Below are positions 42,594 through 51,689 of a stretch of 64,000 nucleotides of DNA, in pieces. The stretch's first letter is position 1, and each line of letters opens with the position of its first letter. Below the pieces are notes generated by a model that saw nothing but the letters and a program-made list of their open reading frames with translations, was not told the origin of the DNA and searched no databases. Position numbers and translations under genes: made by a program. The DNA is from Oscillibacter sp. (GTDB lineage: Bacteria; Bacillota; Clostridia; Oscillospirales; Oscillospiraceae): the NCBI GenBank assembly GCA_003539495.1, contig DPPB01000031.1, positions 47,818 through 111,817 of the forward strand, in the 5' to 3' direction.

Positions 42594-45545
42594 TTAGGCG
42601 AACAGGTAGCTGTACTTGTCACGGAGGGTGACGATCAGCTTCTCCAGGTCGGCGGGCAGGTCGTTGGACTTGGACAGGTCATAGTCCTTAGGCTCGCCGA
42701 AGGTGCGCACGCGAACCATGTCGCCGCCCAGGAACAGCACGCCGGCGTTCTTGGAGTCCACCATATCCTCCGCGGTCTGGAACAGGGTGAACTTGTCGTG
42801 GCAGGGCTCGGAGGCGTAGGGGCAGAACTGGGTGCAGTTGCCGCACTCGTTGCACATCTTGTCCACATGGACGATCTGGTGGCTGCCGTCGGCCATGGCG
42901 ATAGCGACATTGGCCCGGTTGGGGCAGGAGTCCACGCAGTTTTCGCAGACGGTATGGCACTGCAGGCAGCGCTTGCCCTCGCAGCAGGCGTCCTTGCTCA
43001 TGAGCAGGGTGCCCTTCTTGGCGATGGCATCGGCCTTGGTCACATAGGCCGCAGCGGGGATCTCATAGGTGTGAGCCGCGCCGATGACTTCCTCTGCAAA
43101 CCGGGCAGCGTCGGCAATGCCCTCGACCACGGTAGCGGGGCCCCGGGTGGCATCACCGGCGGCATACACGCCGGCCACATTGGTCTTAAAGGCGGGACGG
43201 CCCTTCTTATCCAGCTCAATACCGTTGGCGCTCATGAGCGCGTCGTCCACCTGCTCACCCACAGCGGAGATGACCAGGTCGCAGGGCACGGTGAAGAATT
43301 CGCCGGTGCCCACAGGGCTGCGGCGGCCGGAGGCATCAGCCTCGCCCAGCTTCATCTGCTCGCACTTGAGCACGCCGTCCGCTTGGGCCACGGGGGCGGC
43401 CAGCTCGGCGAAGGCTACGCCATCTTGAAGGGCCAGGGCCAGCTCATGCTCGTCGGCAGGCATATACTTCTTGGTGCGGCGATACACCAGGGTCACGTTC
43501 TTGGCGCCGCTGCGCTTGGCGAGACGGGCCGCGTCCATAGCGGTATTGCCGCCGCCCACCACCACCACATTGCCGCCTACGGCGATGTTGCCGGCCTTTA
43601 CGCCCTTCATCCACTGGATGGCACCGGCCACATCGCCGGGGATATCCAGCTTGCCGGGCTTCCACGCGCCTACAGCGAAGAGGATATGGGTGTAGCCCAT
43701 CTTCTTCAGCTCGTCCACAGAGGGGGCGGGGGCGCCGCACTTGACCTCCACATCGTACTTCTGCATCAGGGCGATGTCCTTCTCGATGGTCTCGTTGGCG
43801 ATGCGGAAGGAGGGGATCACATGCCGGGGCACACCGCCGAGGCAAGCCTCGCGCTCAAAGATAGTGGTCTCGATACCGGCCCGGCCCAGGAAATAGGCCG
43901 CGGCGATACCGGTGGGGCCGCCGCCGATAATAGCAGCCTTCTTGCCGGAAACCTTAGCAGGCTTCTTGATGGAGGCCATGAGAGCATCGTAGCCATGGTA
44001 GGCCGCCACCAGCTTGGTGTCACGGATCTGCACGGACTCCTCATAGAAGTTGCGGGTACATTTATTCTGGCAGCGGTGTGCGCAGATGGTGCCTGTGAGG
44101 AAGGGCAGAGGGTTCTTCTCAGTGATAAGCTTCAGGGCCGGGCCGTACAGCTCCTTGCGGCACAGCTCCACATACTCGGGAATGTCCTGCTCGATGGGGC
44201 AGCCGCCCTTGCAGGGGGCAGTGAAGCAGTCCATCCAGGGCACATTCTTCTCGCTCTTGCGCTTGGGCAGGGGCTTGATGGGCTTGACATGGTGATAGTC
44301 TGTGTGAGAAGCGGCGGACATCTCACAAATGGCCTCGGTGCAGGTACCGTCAAAGGCCTTGTAGGGCATGGGCTCCACCTTTTCCACCATCTGCAGCAGG
44401 CGGTTGTATCCACCGGGCTTGAGGATGGTGGTGGCCACGGTGATGGGCCAGATACCGGCGGCAAAGAGCTTGTCGCAGTTGAAGTATTCTGCGCCGCCGG
44501 CGAAGGAAATGCGCATCTTTCCCTTGAACTGGCGGGAAATCCGATGGCACATCTCAATGGTCAGGGGGAACAGGCTGCGGCCGGACATATACATCTCGTC
44601 ATTGGGCAGCTCGCCCCGGGTGGTGTCCACAGGGAAGGTGTTGGAGAGCTTCAGACCAAACTCCAGGCCGTTTTTATCGGCCAGTGCCTGCAGGCGCTCA
44701 AACATAGGAACGGCGTCGGCCCACTGGAGGTCTTCCCGGAAGTGGTGGTCGTCAAACACGATATAGTCATAGCCCATACCGTCCAGAATGGTCCGGGCGG
44801 TCTCATAGCCCAGGATGGTGGGGTTGCACTTCACGAAGGTGTGCAGATGCTTTTCGGAGATGAGGTAGGAGGCAATGCGCTCGATCTCATCCGGGGGGCA
44901 GCCGTGGAGGGTGGACACGGTGACGCTGCGGGAGACGCGGGGAGAGATGGCGTCAATGTAGTCGCTCTCCTGGGGGAACAGCTCCTTGAGCACTGCCTTG
45001 CACTCGCCGAAAATGGCGGTCCTGGTGGCGTCCATCATGCCGTTGAGGTAGGTGTCCACCTTCTCGCCCTTGATGCCCTCCAGGTCATAGCCCACGGACA
45101 TATTGAACACGAAGCCATTGGGGTCGCCCAGGCCGTAGACCTTGGAGAGGACCTTCAGGGCGCACCAGGCCTTAATGTATTCGTCCATAGCCTGGGGCAC
45201 GGTCAGCTCCGTGGACCACTCCTGGTTGTAGCCCTCGTCATTGGCCAGGATGCAGGGGCGGGGCACGCAGGCGGCCAGGTCGGCGCCGTCCATCTTCTGC
45301 ACGGTCTTGACCTCAAAGAAGCGGGCCCCGGCGAAGTAGGCGGCGATGATGTTCTGGGCCAGCTGGCTGTTGGGACCGGCGGCGGGCCCGAAGGGAGTCT
45401 CGATGCGCTCGCCGAAAATGGGCAGGCTCTTGCCGCTGGCCTTGTAGGCCTTGTGCACGCCGAAGATCTCGCCGCTCATGGCGTACTCGGTGACCACCCA
45501 GTTCATAAGAGACTTAAAAGGAATGGGATACATTTTTTCAGACAT
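42594..45545 (-). CDS. ygfK: YgfK-like multidomain oxidoreductase (putative selenate reductase subunit family)
   Basis: This 983-residue protein has an N-terminal TIM-barrel part resembling dihydropyrimidine/dihydroorotate dehydrogenases (ETPFGPAAGPNSQLAQN; STLHGCPPDEIERI). A central GltD-like Cys cluster (CKGGCPIEQDIPEYVEL; CAHRCQNKCTR) and FAD loop (IIGGGPTGIAAAYFLG) follow, then an NAD loop (VVVGGGNTAMDAAR). The C-terminus has an iron-sulfur region (CQTVCENCVDSCPNRA-like; CNECGNCTQFCPY). YgfK is encoded with ssnA and selenium-dependent molybdenum hydroxylases in purine-catabolic clusters. ssnA lies two genes upstream. ATG at 45545 is preferred for Shine-Dalgarno spacing. Confidence 0.88.
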   Translation of the reverse strand: MSEKMYPIPFKSLMNWVVTEYAMSGEIFGVHKAYKASGKSLPIFGERIETPFGPAAGPNSQLAQNIIAAYFAGARFFEVKTVQKMDGADLAACVPRPCILANDEGYNQEWSTELTVPQAMDEYIKAWCALKVLSKVYGLGDPNGFVFNMSVGYDLEGIKGEKVDTYLNGMMDATRTAIFGECKAVLKELFPQESDYIDAISPRVSRSVTVSTLHGCPPDEIERIASYLISEKHLHTFVKCNPTILGYETARTILDGMGYDYIVFDDHHFREDLQWADAVPMFERLQALADKNGLEFGLKLSNTFPVDTTRGELPNDEMYMSGRSLFPLTIEMCHRISRQFKGKMRISFAGGAEYFNCDKLFAAGIWPITVATTILKPGGYNRLLQMVEKVEPMPYKAFDGTCTEAICEMSAASHTDYHHVKPIKPLPKRKSEKNVPWMDCFTAPCKGGCPIEQDIPEYVELCRKELYGPALKLITEKNPLPFLTGTICAHRCQNKCTRNFYEESVQIRDTKLVAAYHGYDALMASIKKPAKVSGKKAAIIGGGPTGIAAAYFLGRAGIETTIFEREACLGGVPRHVIPSFRIANETIEKDIALMQKYDVEVKCGAPAPSVDELKKMGYTHILFAVGAWKPGKLDIPGDVAGAIQWMKGVKAGNIAVGGNVVVVGGGNTAMDAARLAKRSGAKNVTLVYRRTKKYMPADEHELALALQDGVAFAELAAPVAQADGVLKCEQMKLGEADASGRRSPVGTGEFFTVPCDLVISAVGEQVDDALMSANGIELDKKGRPAFKTNVAGVYAAGDATRGPATVVEGIADAARFAEEVIGAAHTYEIPAAAYVTKADAIAKKGTLLMSKDACCEGKRCLQCHTVCENCVDSCPNRANVAIAMADGSHQIVHVDKMCNECGNCTQFCPYASEPCHDKFTLFQTAEDMVDSKNAGVLFLGGDMVRVRTFGEPKDYDLSKSNDLPADLEKLIVTLRDKYSYLFA

Positions 45546-45576
45546 AACCATTTCTCCTTTATAATGGAATTAGAAT

Positions 45577-45972
45577 TTAATACGGCGCAGAAAAATCAAT
45601 CTGCAAATCATGTTGTGAAGCTAAGGCTTGCAGAGCAGTGCGCAAACCGTTTGAGGCAGAGCCGCATACATCGTAGTAATATTGAATGTGCTGCTTCTCT
45701 GCAAGCAAGGCTTGCTGGAGGGCGGATACGCCAAAATCTCGTTCAATACACTGCAATAAATAGACTGACAAATTGATTGGAACAACAGATGCAAACTGAG
45801 TGCCATCCATCATATGCAGGAAAGAATCTAAGTAGCGCATATATGTGCTGGGCTTATACATGGCGTATACGGAAGATAAATAATTTGCGGTATCTTTTCG
45901 GGTTGCTTGATTTCGATAGGTGCGAAGGAAAGCCTGGTAAATTTCCTCAAACATTTTCTCATTTTGCTGCAT
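45577..45972 (-). CDS. Unknown small protein between ygfK and the RAYT gene
   Basis: This 131-residue protein is Tyr/Gln-rich and mostly helical, with no signal peptide or recognisable motif. Its base composition is clearly less GC-rich than the genes around it, which fits recent acquisition together with the neighbouring transposase. It begins eight bases after the transposase gene ends and stops 31 bases before ygfK. It could be a passenger or a displaced regulatory protein; no function is proposed. Confidence 0.6.
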   Translation of the reverse strand: MQQNEKMFEEIYQAFLRTYRNQATRKDTANYLSSVYAMYKPSTYMRYLDSFLHMMDGTQFASVVPINLSVYLLQCIERDFGVSALQQALLAEKQHIQYYYDVCGSASNGLRTALQALASQHDLQIDFSAPY

Positions 45973-45980
45973 CGAATTAC

Positions 45981-46448
45981 CTACCCTTCATAATACTCGT
46001 CCTCCGTCCACCGGACGGGGTTTTCATCCATATATTGCCAAATGCGGAGATAATCCGCCTCGTTGCGGATCACATGGTCGTAATAGCCCCGCTGCCAAAG
46101 TTTTTGTCCAACCGCTTTCGTTGAAAGGGTTTTGAAAGAACGCACCAGACTTCCCAATGCTTGCGTAGGGGCCGATGCCCACATCGGCCCGCCCTCCGCG
46201 GCAATGGATACGACGAAATGCACATGATTTGGCATAACAACATATGTGTCTATGCCGGGGATGCGCTTGAGATACATCTCTGCGACAGAGCCTATATTTG
46301 AAAGTGCCACATGCGGGGCGATGTGGGCATCGCCCCCTACGACAGTACCAAGACTGGGGCGCTTATCTTTTGTACATATGGTTACAAAATACCAACCACA
46401 GGCGTAATCGTGGTTAGGCAATCGCAGGCTCTTACGCTTCGGTAACAT
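45981..46448 (-). CDS. REP-associated tyrosine transposase (RAYT, IS200/IS605-like Y1 family)
   Basis: The 155-residue protein has the HUH motif in VVMPNHVHFVV and a catalytic Tyr region near WQRGYYDHVIRNEADYLRIW, as in RAYT proteins that act on palindromic REP sequences. ATG 46448 overlaps the ssnA stop (TGATG), so it is translated from the ssnA message. Two REP-like palindromes lie inside its coding sequence, at 46165-46195 and 46315-46343. They add segments reading GDAHIAPH and GGPMWASAP that look foreign to the family fold. It may therefore be impaired. Confidence 0.85.
   Translation of the reverse strand: MLPKRKSLRLPNHDYACGWYFVTICTKDKRPSLGTVVGGDAHIAPHVALSNIGSVAEMYLKRIPGIDTYVVMPNHVHFVVSIAAEGGPMWASAPTQALGSLVRSFKTLSTKAVGQKLWQRGYYDHVIRNEADYLRIWQYMDENPVRWTEDEYYEG
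46165..46195. repeat. REP palindrome inside the RAYT gene (copy 1)
   Basis: GTAGGGGCCGATGCCCACAT... with stem GGGCCGATG / CATCGGCCC. The same unit occurs at 61338-61366 almost unchanged. Confidence 0.8.
46315..46343. repeat. REP palindrome inside the RAYT gene (copy 2)
   Basis: GGGGCGATGTGGGCATCGCC palindrome ending CCCCTAC, in the opposite orientation to copy 1. The same family as 61283-61318. Confidence 0.8.
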
Positions 46449-47791
46449 CAATACACCCGGTGATTCAAATCTCCCCAAAGCTTCTTGGCGGCCTCCAGGA
46501 TATGGGCGTTCTCGGCCTCCTCATCGATACCCACCAGCACGCGATCCTGCATAAGGACCTTGCCGTTTGCGATGGTGGTCTGGCACTGGCGGCCGGTCAT
46601 GCCGAAGATCATGTGGCCGTCAATATTCTCGTCGGAGAAGGGGGTGAAGGGCTTGTAGTCCATGACGATGATGTCAGCGGCGGCGCCGGATTTCAGCACG
46701 CCCAGGGTGGCGGGGAAATACTTCTCGCCGATCTTGGCGTTGTTTTTGAACAGCATATCCGTGACCTCGCACCAGCCCACGTTGGGCAGGCAGTTCTGGC
46801 TGCGCTGGGAGCACAGGGCCACCTTCAGGGACTCCAGCATGTCGTTGGTATAGGCATCGGTGCCCATGCCCAGGAGGATGCCGCGCTTGTGCAGCTGGAG
46901 CACCGGGCAGATGCCGATGGCGTTGCCCATATTGCTCTCGGGGTTATTCACCACCATGGTGCCGGTCTCCTTGATGATCTCCATTTCGGCGGTGTTTACA
47001 TGGATGCAGTGGCCCAGGATGGTCTTTTCTCCCAGAATGCCGTGGTCCTGCAGGCGCTGCACGGGGCGGCGGCCATAGTTCTGCAGGGAGTCATACACAT
47101 CGTTCATGCCCTCGGACACATGGATGTGATAGCCTGTGCGGCCATTGTTGGCCGCCACCATGCGATCAAAGGTCTTGTCGGAGATGGTGAACAGGGCGTG
47201 TCCGCCGAACATGGCGGCCAGCATGGGATCCTTGCTCCTCTCGCACTCGGTGATGAAGTCGGCATTCTCCTGAATGGCCTGGAGGCACTTTTCCTCGCCG
47301 TCCCGGTCGGAGACCTCGTAGCACAGGCAGGAGCGCAGGCCCAGACGCTTCGACTCCTGGGCGATGGTGTGCAGGGTGCCGGGGATCTCGCCGTAGGAGG
47401 CATGGTGGTCAAAGATGGTGGTGACGCCCTGCTTAATGGAGTCCATATAGAGGGCGGTGGCGCTGGCGCGGGTACCGTCCATCATCAGGTGGCGGTCGAT
47501 AGCCCACCAGGTGCCGTCCAGCACCTCGTAGAAATTGGTGGGGTTGTTGCCTACAATGGACAGGCCCCTTGCCAATGCGGAGTAGATGTGGGTGTGGGCG
47601 TTGATGAAGGCGGGCATGATGACGCCGCCCTTGGCATCGATGATCTGGGCGTCCGCATACTTGGCGCGCAGGGCGCTTTCCTCGCCCACCTCCACGATCC
47701 GGCTGCCCTCGTAGGCCACAGCGCCGTGCTCATAGTACCCCTTTCCATCGGGGTCACGGGTGATGAGTCTGCCATTGGTGACTAAATACAT
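46448..47791 (-). CDS. ssnA: SsnA-like putative aminohydrolase / chlorohydrolase
   Basis: This 447-residue amidohydrolase-fold protein has metal-site motifs INAHTHIYSAL, HIHVSEG, LGHCIHVN and GTDAYTNDM. It belongs to the SsnA group encoded beside ygfK and selenium-dependent hydroxylases. The reaction is presumed deamination or hydrolysis of a purine-like ring. It has a strong Shine-Dalgarno (AAGGAGG). The usual ssnA-ygfK adjacency is interrupted here by the RAYT gene and a small unknown gene. Confidence 0.88.
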   Translation of the reverse strand: MYLVTNGRLITRDPDGKGYYEHGAVAYEGSRIVEVGEESALRAKYADAQIIDAKGGVIMPAFINAHTHIYSALARGLSIVGNNPTNFYEVLDGTWWAIDRHLMMDGTRASATALYMDSIKQGVTTIFDHHASYGEIPGTLHTIAQESKRLGLRSCLCYEVSDRDGEEKCLQAIQENADFITECERSKDPMLAAMFGGHALFTISDKTFDRMVAANNGRTGYHIHVSEGMNDVYDSLQNYGRRPVQRLQDHGILGEKTILGHCIHVNTAEMEIIKETGTMVVNNPESNMGNAIGICPVLQLHKRGILLGMGTDAYTNDMLESLKVALCSQRSQNCLPNVGWCEVTDMLFKNNAKIGEKYFPATLGVLKSGAAADIIVMDYKPFTPFSDENIDGHMIFGMTGRQCQTTIANGKVLMQDRVLVGIDEEAENAHILEAAKKLWGDLNHRVY

Positions 47792-48465
47792 TCTTTTTTC
47801 CTCCTTGCTGTTTTCTCGCTGTTACGGTTTTGAGTCAAGACCTTTCTCCCTATATTCGACACTGCCGCATATAATGAAAAATGTTCCAAACCCTCCCGAG
47901 AGGATCTGAAACACTCAAGCGCAGCGCCGAGTGATAGTTGCAGCCCGTGCGCGAAGCACTTCCTTACAGCTACCAATTCTGATTGCTTTTTCTATTTTAC
48001 ACGAATACTGCGCAAAACGCAACAGAAAATTATACAATTTTATCTATGAAAGCTGAAAACTGTTTCCATCAGACCGGTATGCAAACTGCAGGAAAACTGA
48101 ACCGTAAATTTTTTGTGTTGTATCGGTCATCAATATAATAAAGAAATACGATAACGGCAAGAAATGGTGTGTGCGGAAAAATCAAGGAAGGTGTCCCGGG
48201 CCATTAAATCCAATGGATATTAGAGTGTTCCAAGCTTCCATATCCTAACCATCGTGGCAAAAGCCTTTTTCAATGCGCAAAGCACCACAGGCACAGAGGT
48301 GCCTGTGGTGCTTTTGAGACTTAGGCTGGGGACTATCATCACGCATCGCGCATCCGGTGCGCACACCGGCTTTGGCAAGCCGCCCTACTCCTTAGCCAAG
48401 GGTGCGGGTTTTCGCAGCTGCTCCACCCCTTCAAAATGACAGGATCCGGTTTTCCACCGACCATT
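47792..48465. other. Intergenic stretch between ssnA and htpG, mostly without recognisable features
   Basis: AT-richer than its surroundings. The only clear structure is the hairpin at 48280-48317. Short frames at 47782-47976 and 48254-48439 lack ribosome sites and family features. The ssnA promoter must lie here but no good consensus was found. Confidence 0.6.
48280..48317. terminator. Terminator hairpin downstream of htpG
   Basis: Perfect 15-bp stem AAGCACCACAGGCAC / GTGCCTGTGGTGCTT with a four-base loop, followed by TTGAG on plus. It is about 150 bases past the htpG stop. Confidence 0.65.
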
Positions 48466-50352
48466 TCAGCTCCACAGTGAGCATACCAGGTCTGTATACC
48501 CGGACGGGTCCGCCAGGGGCAGGCCCGCAATAAGCAGCGCCTGGTTATACAGCACCTCTGCGTACTTCTTCGCAAGCTCCGGGTCGGTAGCCCGGACGCT
48601 CTCCAGCTTCAGGAATGCCGGGTGGGCCACATTCACCTCCAAAATGCGCTTGGCCTTCATGGATAGCTCCGGCTGCACGGCCTGGAAATACTTCTCCATT
48701 TCAAAGGTCAGGCCCTCGCCGCTGGTCATGCACACCGGGTGGCTCTTGAGCTTTTGGGACGCCTTCACCTCGTCCACCCGGTCTCCCAGGGTCTCCTTGA
48801 TAAAGGCCAGGCATTCCTTGTCACTCTCGCTCTCCTGAGGCTTGGGCTCGTCCTCCAGCCCCAGGTCGCCGTCCACGGCGGAGCGGAACTCCTTACCATT
48901 GTAGGTGCGCAGGCTGTCCGCCAGGAACTCATCCGCCCGGTCGGTGCAGTAGAGGATCTCCATGCCCCGTTCCTTCAAAAGCTCCGTCTGGGGCAGGCTG
49001 TCGATGGATGCCACAGTGTCCCCGGCGGCGTAATAAATATACTTTTGGCTCTCGGGCATACGGTCCGCATACTCCCGGAGGGTCACCAGCTTTTTCTCCG
49101 TGGAGGAGTAGAACAGCAGCAGTTCCTGGAGGCTCTCCCGCTTTTCGCCGAACTGGTTCAGCACGCCCACCTTCAGGGCCCGGCCGAAGTTCTCATAGAA
49201 CTTTTCATAGCCCGCCCGGTCGTCCGTGAGCATCTTCTTCAGCTCAGCGATGATCTTCTTTTCCAGGTTGCCGGAAATGATTTTCAGCTGCCTATCGTGC
49301 TGTAAAAGCTCCCGGGAGATATTCAGGCTCAGATCCGGAGAGTCTACCACGCCCCGGACGAAGCTGAAATACTCCGGCAGCAGCTCCTGGCAGTGGTCCA
49401 TGATCATGACCCCTGCGGAATACAGCTGCAGGCCCGGCTTAAAGTCCTGGGTGTAGTACAGATTCGGCACCTTGGAGGGGATGAACAGCAGGGCCTTATA
49501 GGTCACCGCCCCCTCGGCGGACACGGAGATGACGCTCTGGGGCGGAGCCATCTCGCCGAAGCGCTGCTGATAAAATTCGTCGTACTCCTCCTTGGTGACC
49601 TCGCTCTTTTTCCGCTGCCATAGGGGCACCATGCTGTTGAGGGTCTCCCATTCGTACACCGTGTCATACTCGGGCTTATCGTCGGGGCTGTCGGGCTTTT
49701 TCACCGAGTGGGGCAGGAGCATCTTGATGGGGAAGCGGATATAGTCAGAGTATTTTTTCACCAGAGACTTGATGGTCCAATCCTCCAAATACCGGCTGAA
49801 CTCGCCCGGCTCCTCACCATCGGGCTTGATGTGCATGATGATGTCCGTGCCCACAGCGTCCCGCTCCGCCTCGGTAACGGTGTAGCCCTCCGCGCCGGAG
49901 GACTCCCATTTCCAGGCCTGGGTCTCGCCGTACTTCCGGGTCACCACGGTGATGTGGTCGGCCACCATGAAGGCCGAGTAAAAGCCCACGCCGAACTGGC
50001 CGATGATGTCAGTATCTCCGGCGGCCTCTTCCCCCTGCTCCTGGCGGAACTTAAAGCTGCCGCTGGAGGCGATGACACCCAGGTTGTTCTCCAGCTCATC
50101 CGCGCTCATACCGATGCCGTTGTCGCTGACGGTGAGGGTACGGGCGCCCTTGTCGATGGAAATGGTAATGGCAAAGTCACCCCGGTTCAGCCCTACTTTG
50201 TCGTCTGTCAGGGACAGATAGCAGAGCTTGTCAATGGCGTCTGAGGCGTTGGAAATGATCTCCCGCAGGAAGATCTCCTTATGGGTGTAGATGGAGTTCA
50301 CCATCAGGTCCAGCAGCCGCTTGGACTCGGCCTTGAATTGCTTTTTGCGCAT
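48466..50352 (-). CDS. htpG: Chaperone HtpG (bacterial Hsp90)
   Basis: This 628-residue ATP-dependent chaperone has the N-terminal GHKL ATP site FLREIISNASDAIDKL, DNGIGMSADEL and GQFGVGFYSAFMVAD. The middle-domain text RGVVDSPDLSLNISRELLQ and the C-terminal dimerisation region are present. The ATG at 50352 has GAAGGGAG; the longer frame to 50427 is unsupported. No CIRCE element was seen near its promoter. Confidence 0.95.
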   Translation of the reverse strand: MRKKQFKAESKRLLDLMVNSIYTHKEIFLREIISNASDAIDKLCYLSLTDDKVGLNRGDFAITISIDKGARTLTVSDNGIGMSADELENNLGVIASSGSFKFRQEQGEEAAGDTDIIGQFGVGFYSAFMVADHITVVTRKYGETQAWKWESSGAEGYTVTEAERDAVGTDIIMHIKPDGEEPGEFSRYLEDWTIKSLVKKYSDYIRFPIKMLLPHSVKKPDSPDDKPEYDTVYEWETLNSMVPLWQRKKSEVTKEEYDEFYQQRFGEMAPPQSVISVSAEGAVTYKALLFIPSKVPNLYYTQDFKPGLQLYSAGVMIMDHCQELLPEYFSFVRGVVDSPDLSLNISRELLQHDRQLKIISGNLEKKIIAELKKMLTDDRAGYEKFYENFGRALKVGVLNQFGEKRESLQELLLFYSSTEKKLVTLREYADRMPESQKYIYYAAGDTVASIDSLPQTELLKERGMEILYCTDRADEFLADSLRTYNGKEFRSAVDGDLGLEDEPKPQESESDKECLAFIKETLGDRVDEVKASQKLKSHPVCMTSGEGLTFEMEKYFQAVQPELSMKAKRILEVNVAHPAFLKLESVRATDPELAKKYAEVLYNQALLIAGLPLADPSGYTDLVCSLWS

Positions 50353-50415
50353 ATATAACGCTCCCTTCGTGTAAAAAAAGATGCCCACGCATCCCAATTG
50401 ACCATTATTGACCAT

Positions 50416-50444
50416 ATTGTAGCGCACCGGGCGGCAAATGTAAA
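50416..50444 (-). promoter_or_regulatory. Promoter of htpG
   Basis: Minus strand TTTACA (50444-50439), 17-base spacer, TACAAT (50421-50416). Confidence 0.7.
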
Positions 50445-50474
50445 TCCCCGCCGTGTAAACAATCTTTTAACTTA

Positions 50475-50503
50475 TTTACAAAATCCGGCGGCGGTGCTAC
50501 AAT
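50475..50503 (+). promoter_or_regulatory. Promoter of the 118-aa gene and beta-helix protein gene
   Basis: TTTACA (50475-50480), 17-base spacer, TACAAT (50498-50503). It is the divergent partner of the htpG promoter, with the same hexamers and spacing. Confidence 0.7.
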
Positions 50504-50587
50504 GGCACCATGCAAAACCCCATGGCATTGTGCCCGTAGCAATCCGTATTTTTTCTTTCAAATTCATCGCACACTAAGGAGACAAAT

Positions 50588-50944
50588 ATGAGCTTATTCA
50601 GTAAATTCAAAAGAGAAAAAGCTTCTGTCGATTGGTCACGGGCCCATGCGGCAGAGCCGAAGCTTTATAGCGGGCCCGACGGTGTGCCCTTCGGCGCCAT
50701 CGCTTTGACCGAGGGCACAGAAACCATCCTGCTCACAGCCCCACAAACGAAATACGCCGTGGACGGGAAGCCGGTATCCCGGTGGCGCATGGTGCTTATC
50801 AGCACCACGAAGGACGCGGTCCTGGGGGACTGTGAGTATTCCCTGGCGCTGAAAAAGCTGGCGCCATACATTTTGGACGCTAAGGATGACAGTGTCCTCG
50901 TCAAGGGGCTATCCCTGTCCCAGCTTGAATCTATCCCGGAGTAA
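50588..50944 (+). CDS. Small protein of unknown function
   Basis: This 118-residue soluble protein has a mixed beta/alpha pattern (LTEGTETILLTAPQTKYAVD; VSRWRMVLISTTKDAVLGD). No known motif. It has a clear promoter and AAGGAGA Shine-Dalgarno and is 37 bases upstream of a beta-helix nucleotidyltransferase-like gene, so the two probably form an operon. No function proposed. Confidence 0.7.
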   Translation: MSLFSKFKREKASVDWSRAHAAEPKLYSGPDGVPFGAIALTEGTETILLTAPQTKYAVDGKPVSRWRMVLISTTKDAVLGDCEYSLALKKLAPYILDAKDDSVLVKGLSLSQLESIPE

Positions 50945-50981
50945 GATCCGGCTGAACTATTTATGAAGTAAGGAGACCATT

Positions 50982-51635
50982 ATGCTGACTATAAAAGACC
51001 TGTTTGACCTGGATCACACCATCGCCAAGGACTATCTTGCCCAATTCACCTACCCTTGGGAGGCCCTGGCGGGCATAAAGGACTTCATCCTCTCCGTAGG
51101 CCCCACTCTGGAGGGCTACGACGAGGTTTCCCCCCAGGTTTGGGTGCATAAAACCGCCACCGTGGCCCCCACTGCCTACCTGGGCAGCCCCTGTATCATC
51201 GGCCCGGAGACGGAGGTGCGCCACTGCGCCTTCATCCGGGGCAGCGCCCTGGTGGGTGCCGGCTGCGTGGTGGGCAACTCCGTGGAGCTGAAAAACGTCA
51301 TCCTCTTTGACGGCGTGCAGACCCCCCACTATAACTACGTGGGCGATTCCATCCTGGGCTATAAGTCTCACATGGGCGCCGGCTCCATTACCTCCAACGT
51401 GAAAAGCGACAAGCTGCCGGTGGTGGTCCGCTGCGGTCAGGAGCGCATGGACACCGGCCGCAAAAAGGTAGGCGCCATGCTGGGCGACTTTGTGGAGGTG
51501 GGCTGCAACAGCGTCCTGAACCCCGGCACCGTTATCGGGCGCCACAGCATCATCTATCCCACCTCCTGCGTCCGGGGTGTGCTGGCCGAAAACAGCATTC
51601 ACAAAAACGACGGCACGGTTATTACACGGAAGTAA
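50982..51635 (+). CDS. Left-handed beta-helix (hexapeptide) protein, sugar-nucleotidyltransferase C-terminal-like
   Basis: The 217-residue protein has hexapeptide repeats (VHKTATVAPTAYLGSPCIIGPETEVRHCAF with I/V/L every six residues) of the GlmU/acyltransferase left-handed helix type. The N-terminal Rossmann nucleotidyltransferase half of GlmU is absent. HNYVGDS-like text (HYNYVGDSILG) and GAGSITSN match the acetyltransferase active-site region of GlmU-like proteins, so sugar N- or O-acyl transfer is plausible. AAGGAGA precedes the ATG. Confidence 0.78.
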   Translation: MLTIKDLFDLDHTIAKDYLAQFTYPWEALAGIKDFILSVGPTLEGYDEVSPQVWVHKTATVAPTAYLGSPCIIGPETEVRHCAFIRGSALVGAGCVVGNSVELKNVILFDGVQTPHYNYVGDSILGYKSHMGAGSITSNVKSDKLPVVVRCGQERMDTGRKKVGAMLGDFVEVGCNSVLNPGTVIGRHSIIYPTSCVRGVLAENSIHKNDGTVITRK

Positions 51636-51689
51636 GCATACCTCCCGGGATAAACCCCTCGTACACCCCTACACGCGGTTTCATAACCC

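Noticed and set aside
42573..45776. Plus-strand open frame of 1067 codons opposite ygfK
   Set aside because: Antisense shadow; no family features, while the minus strand encodes all YgfK motifs.
50352..50480. CIRCE heat-shock operator upstream of htpG
   Set aside because: No TTAGCACTC-N9-GAGTGCTAA-like inverted repeat found around the promoter.
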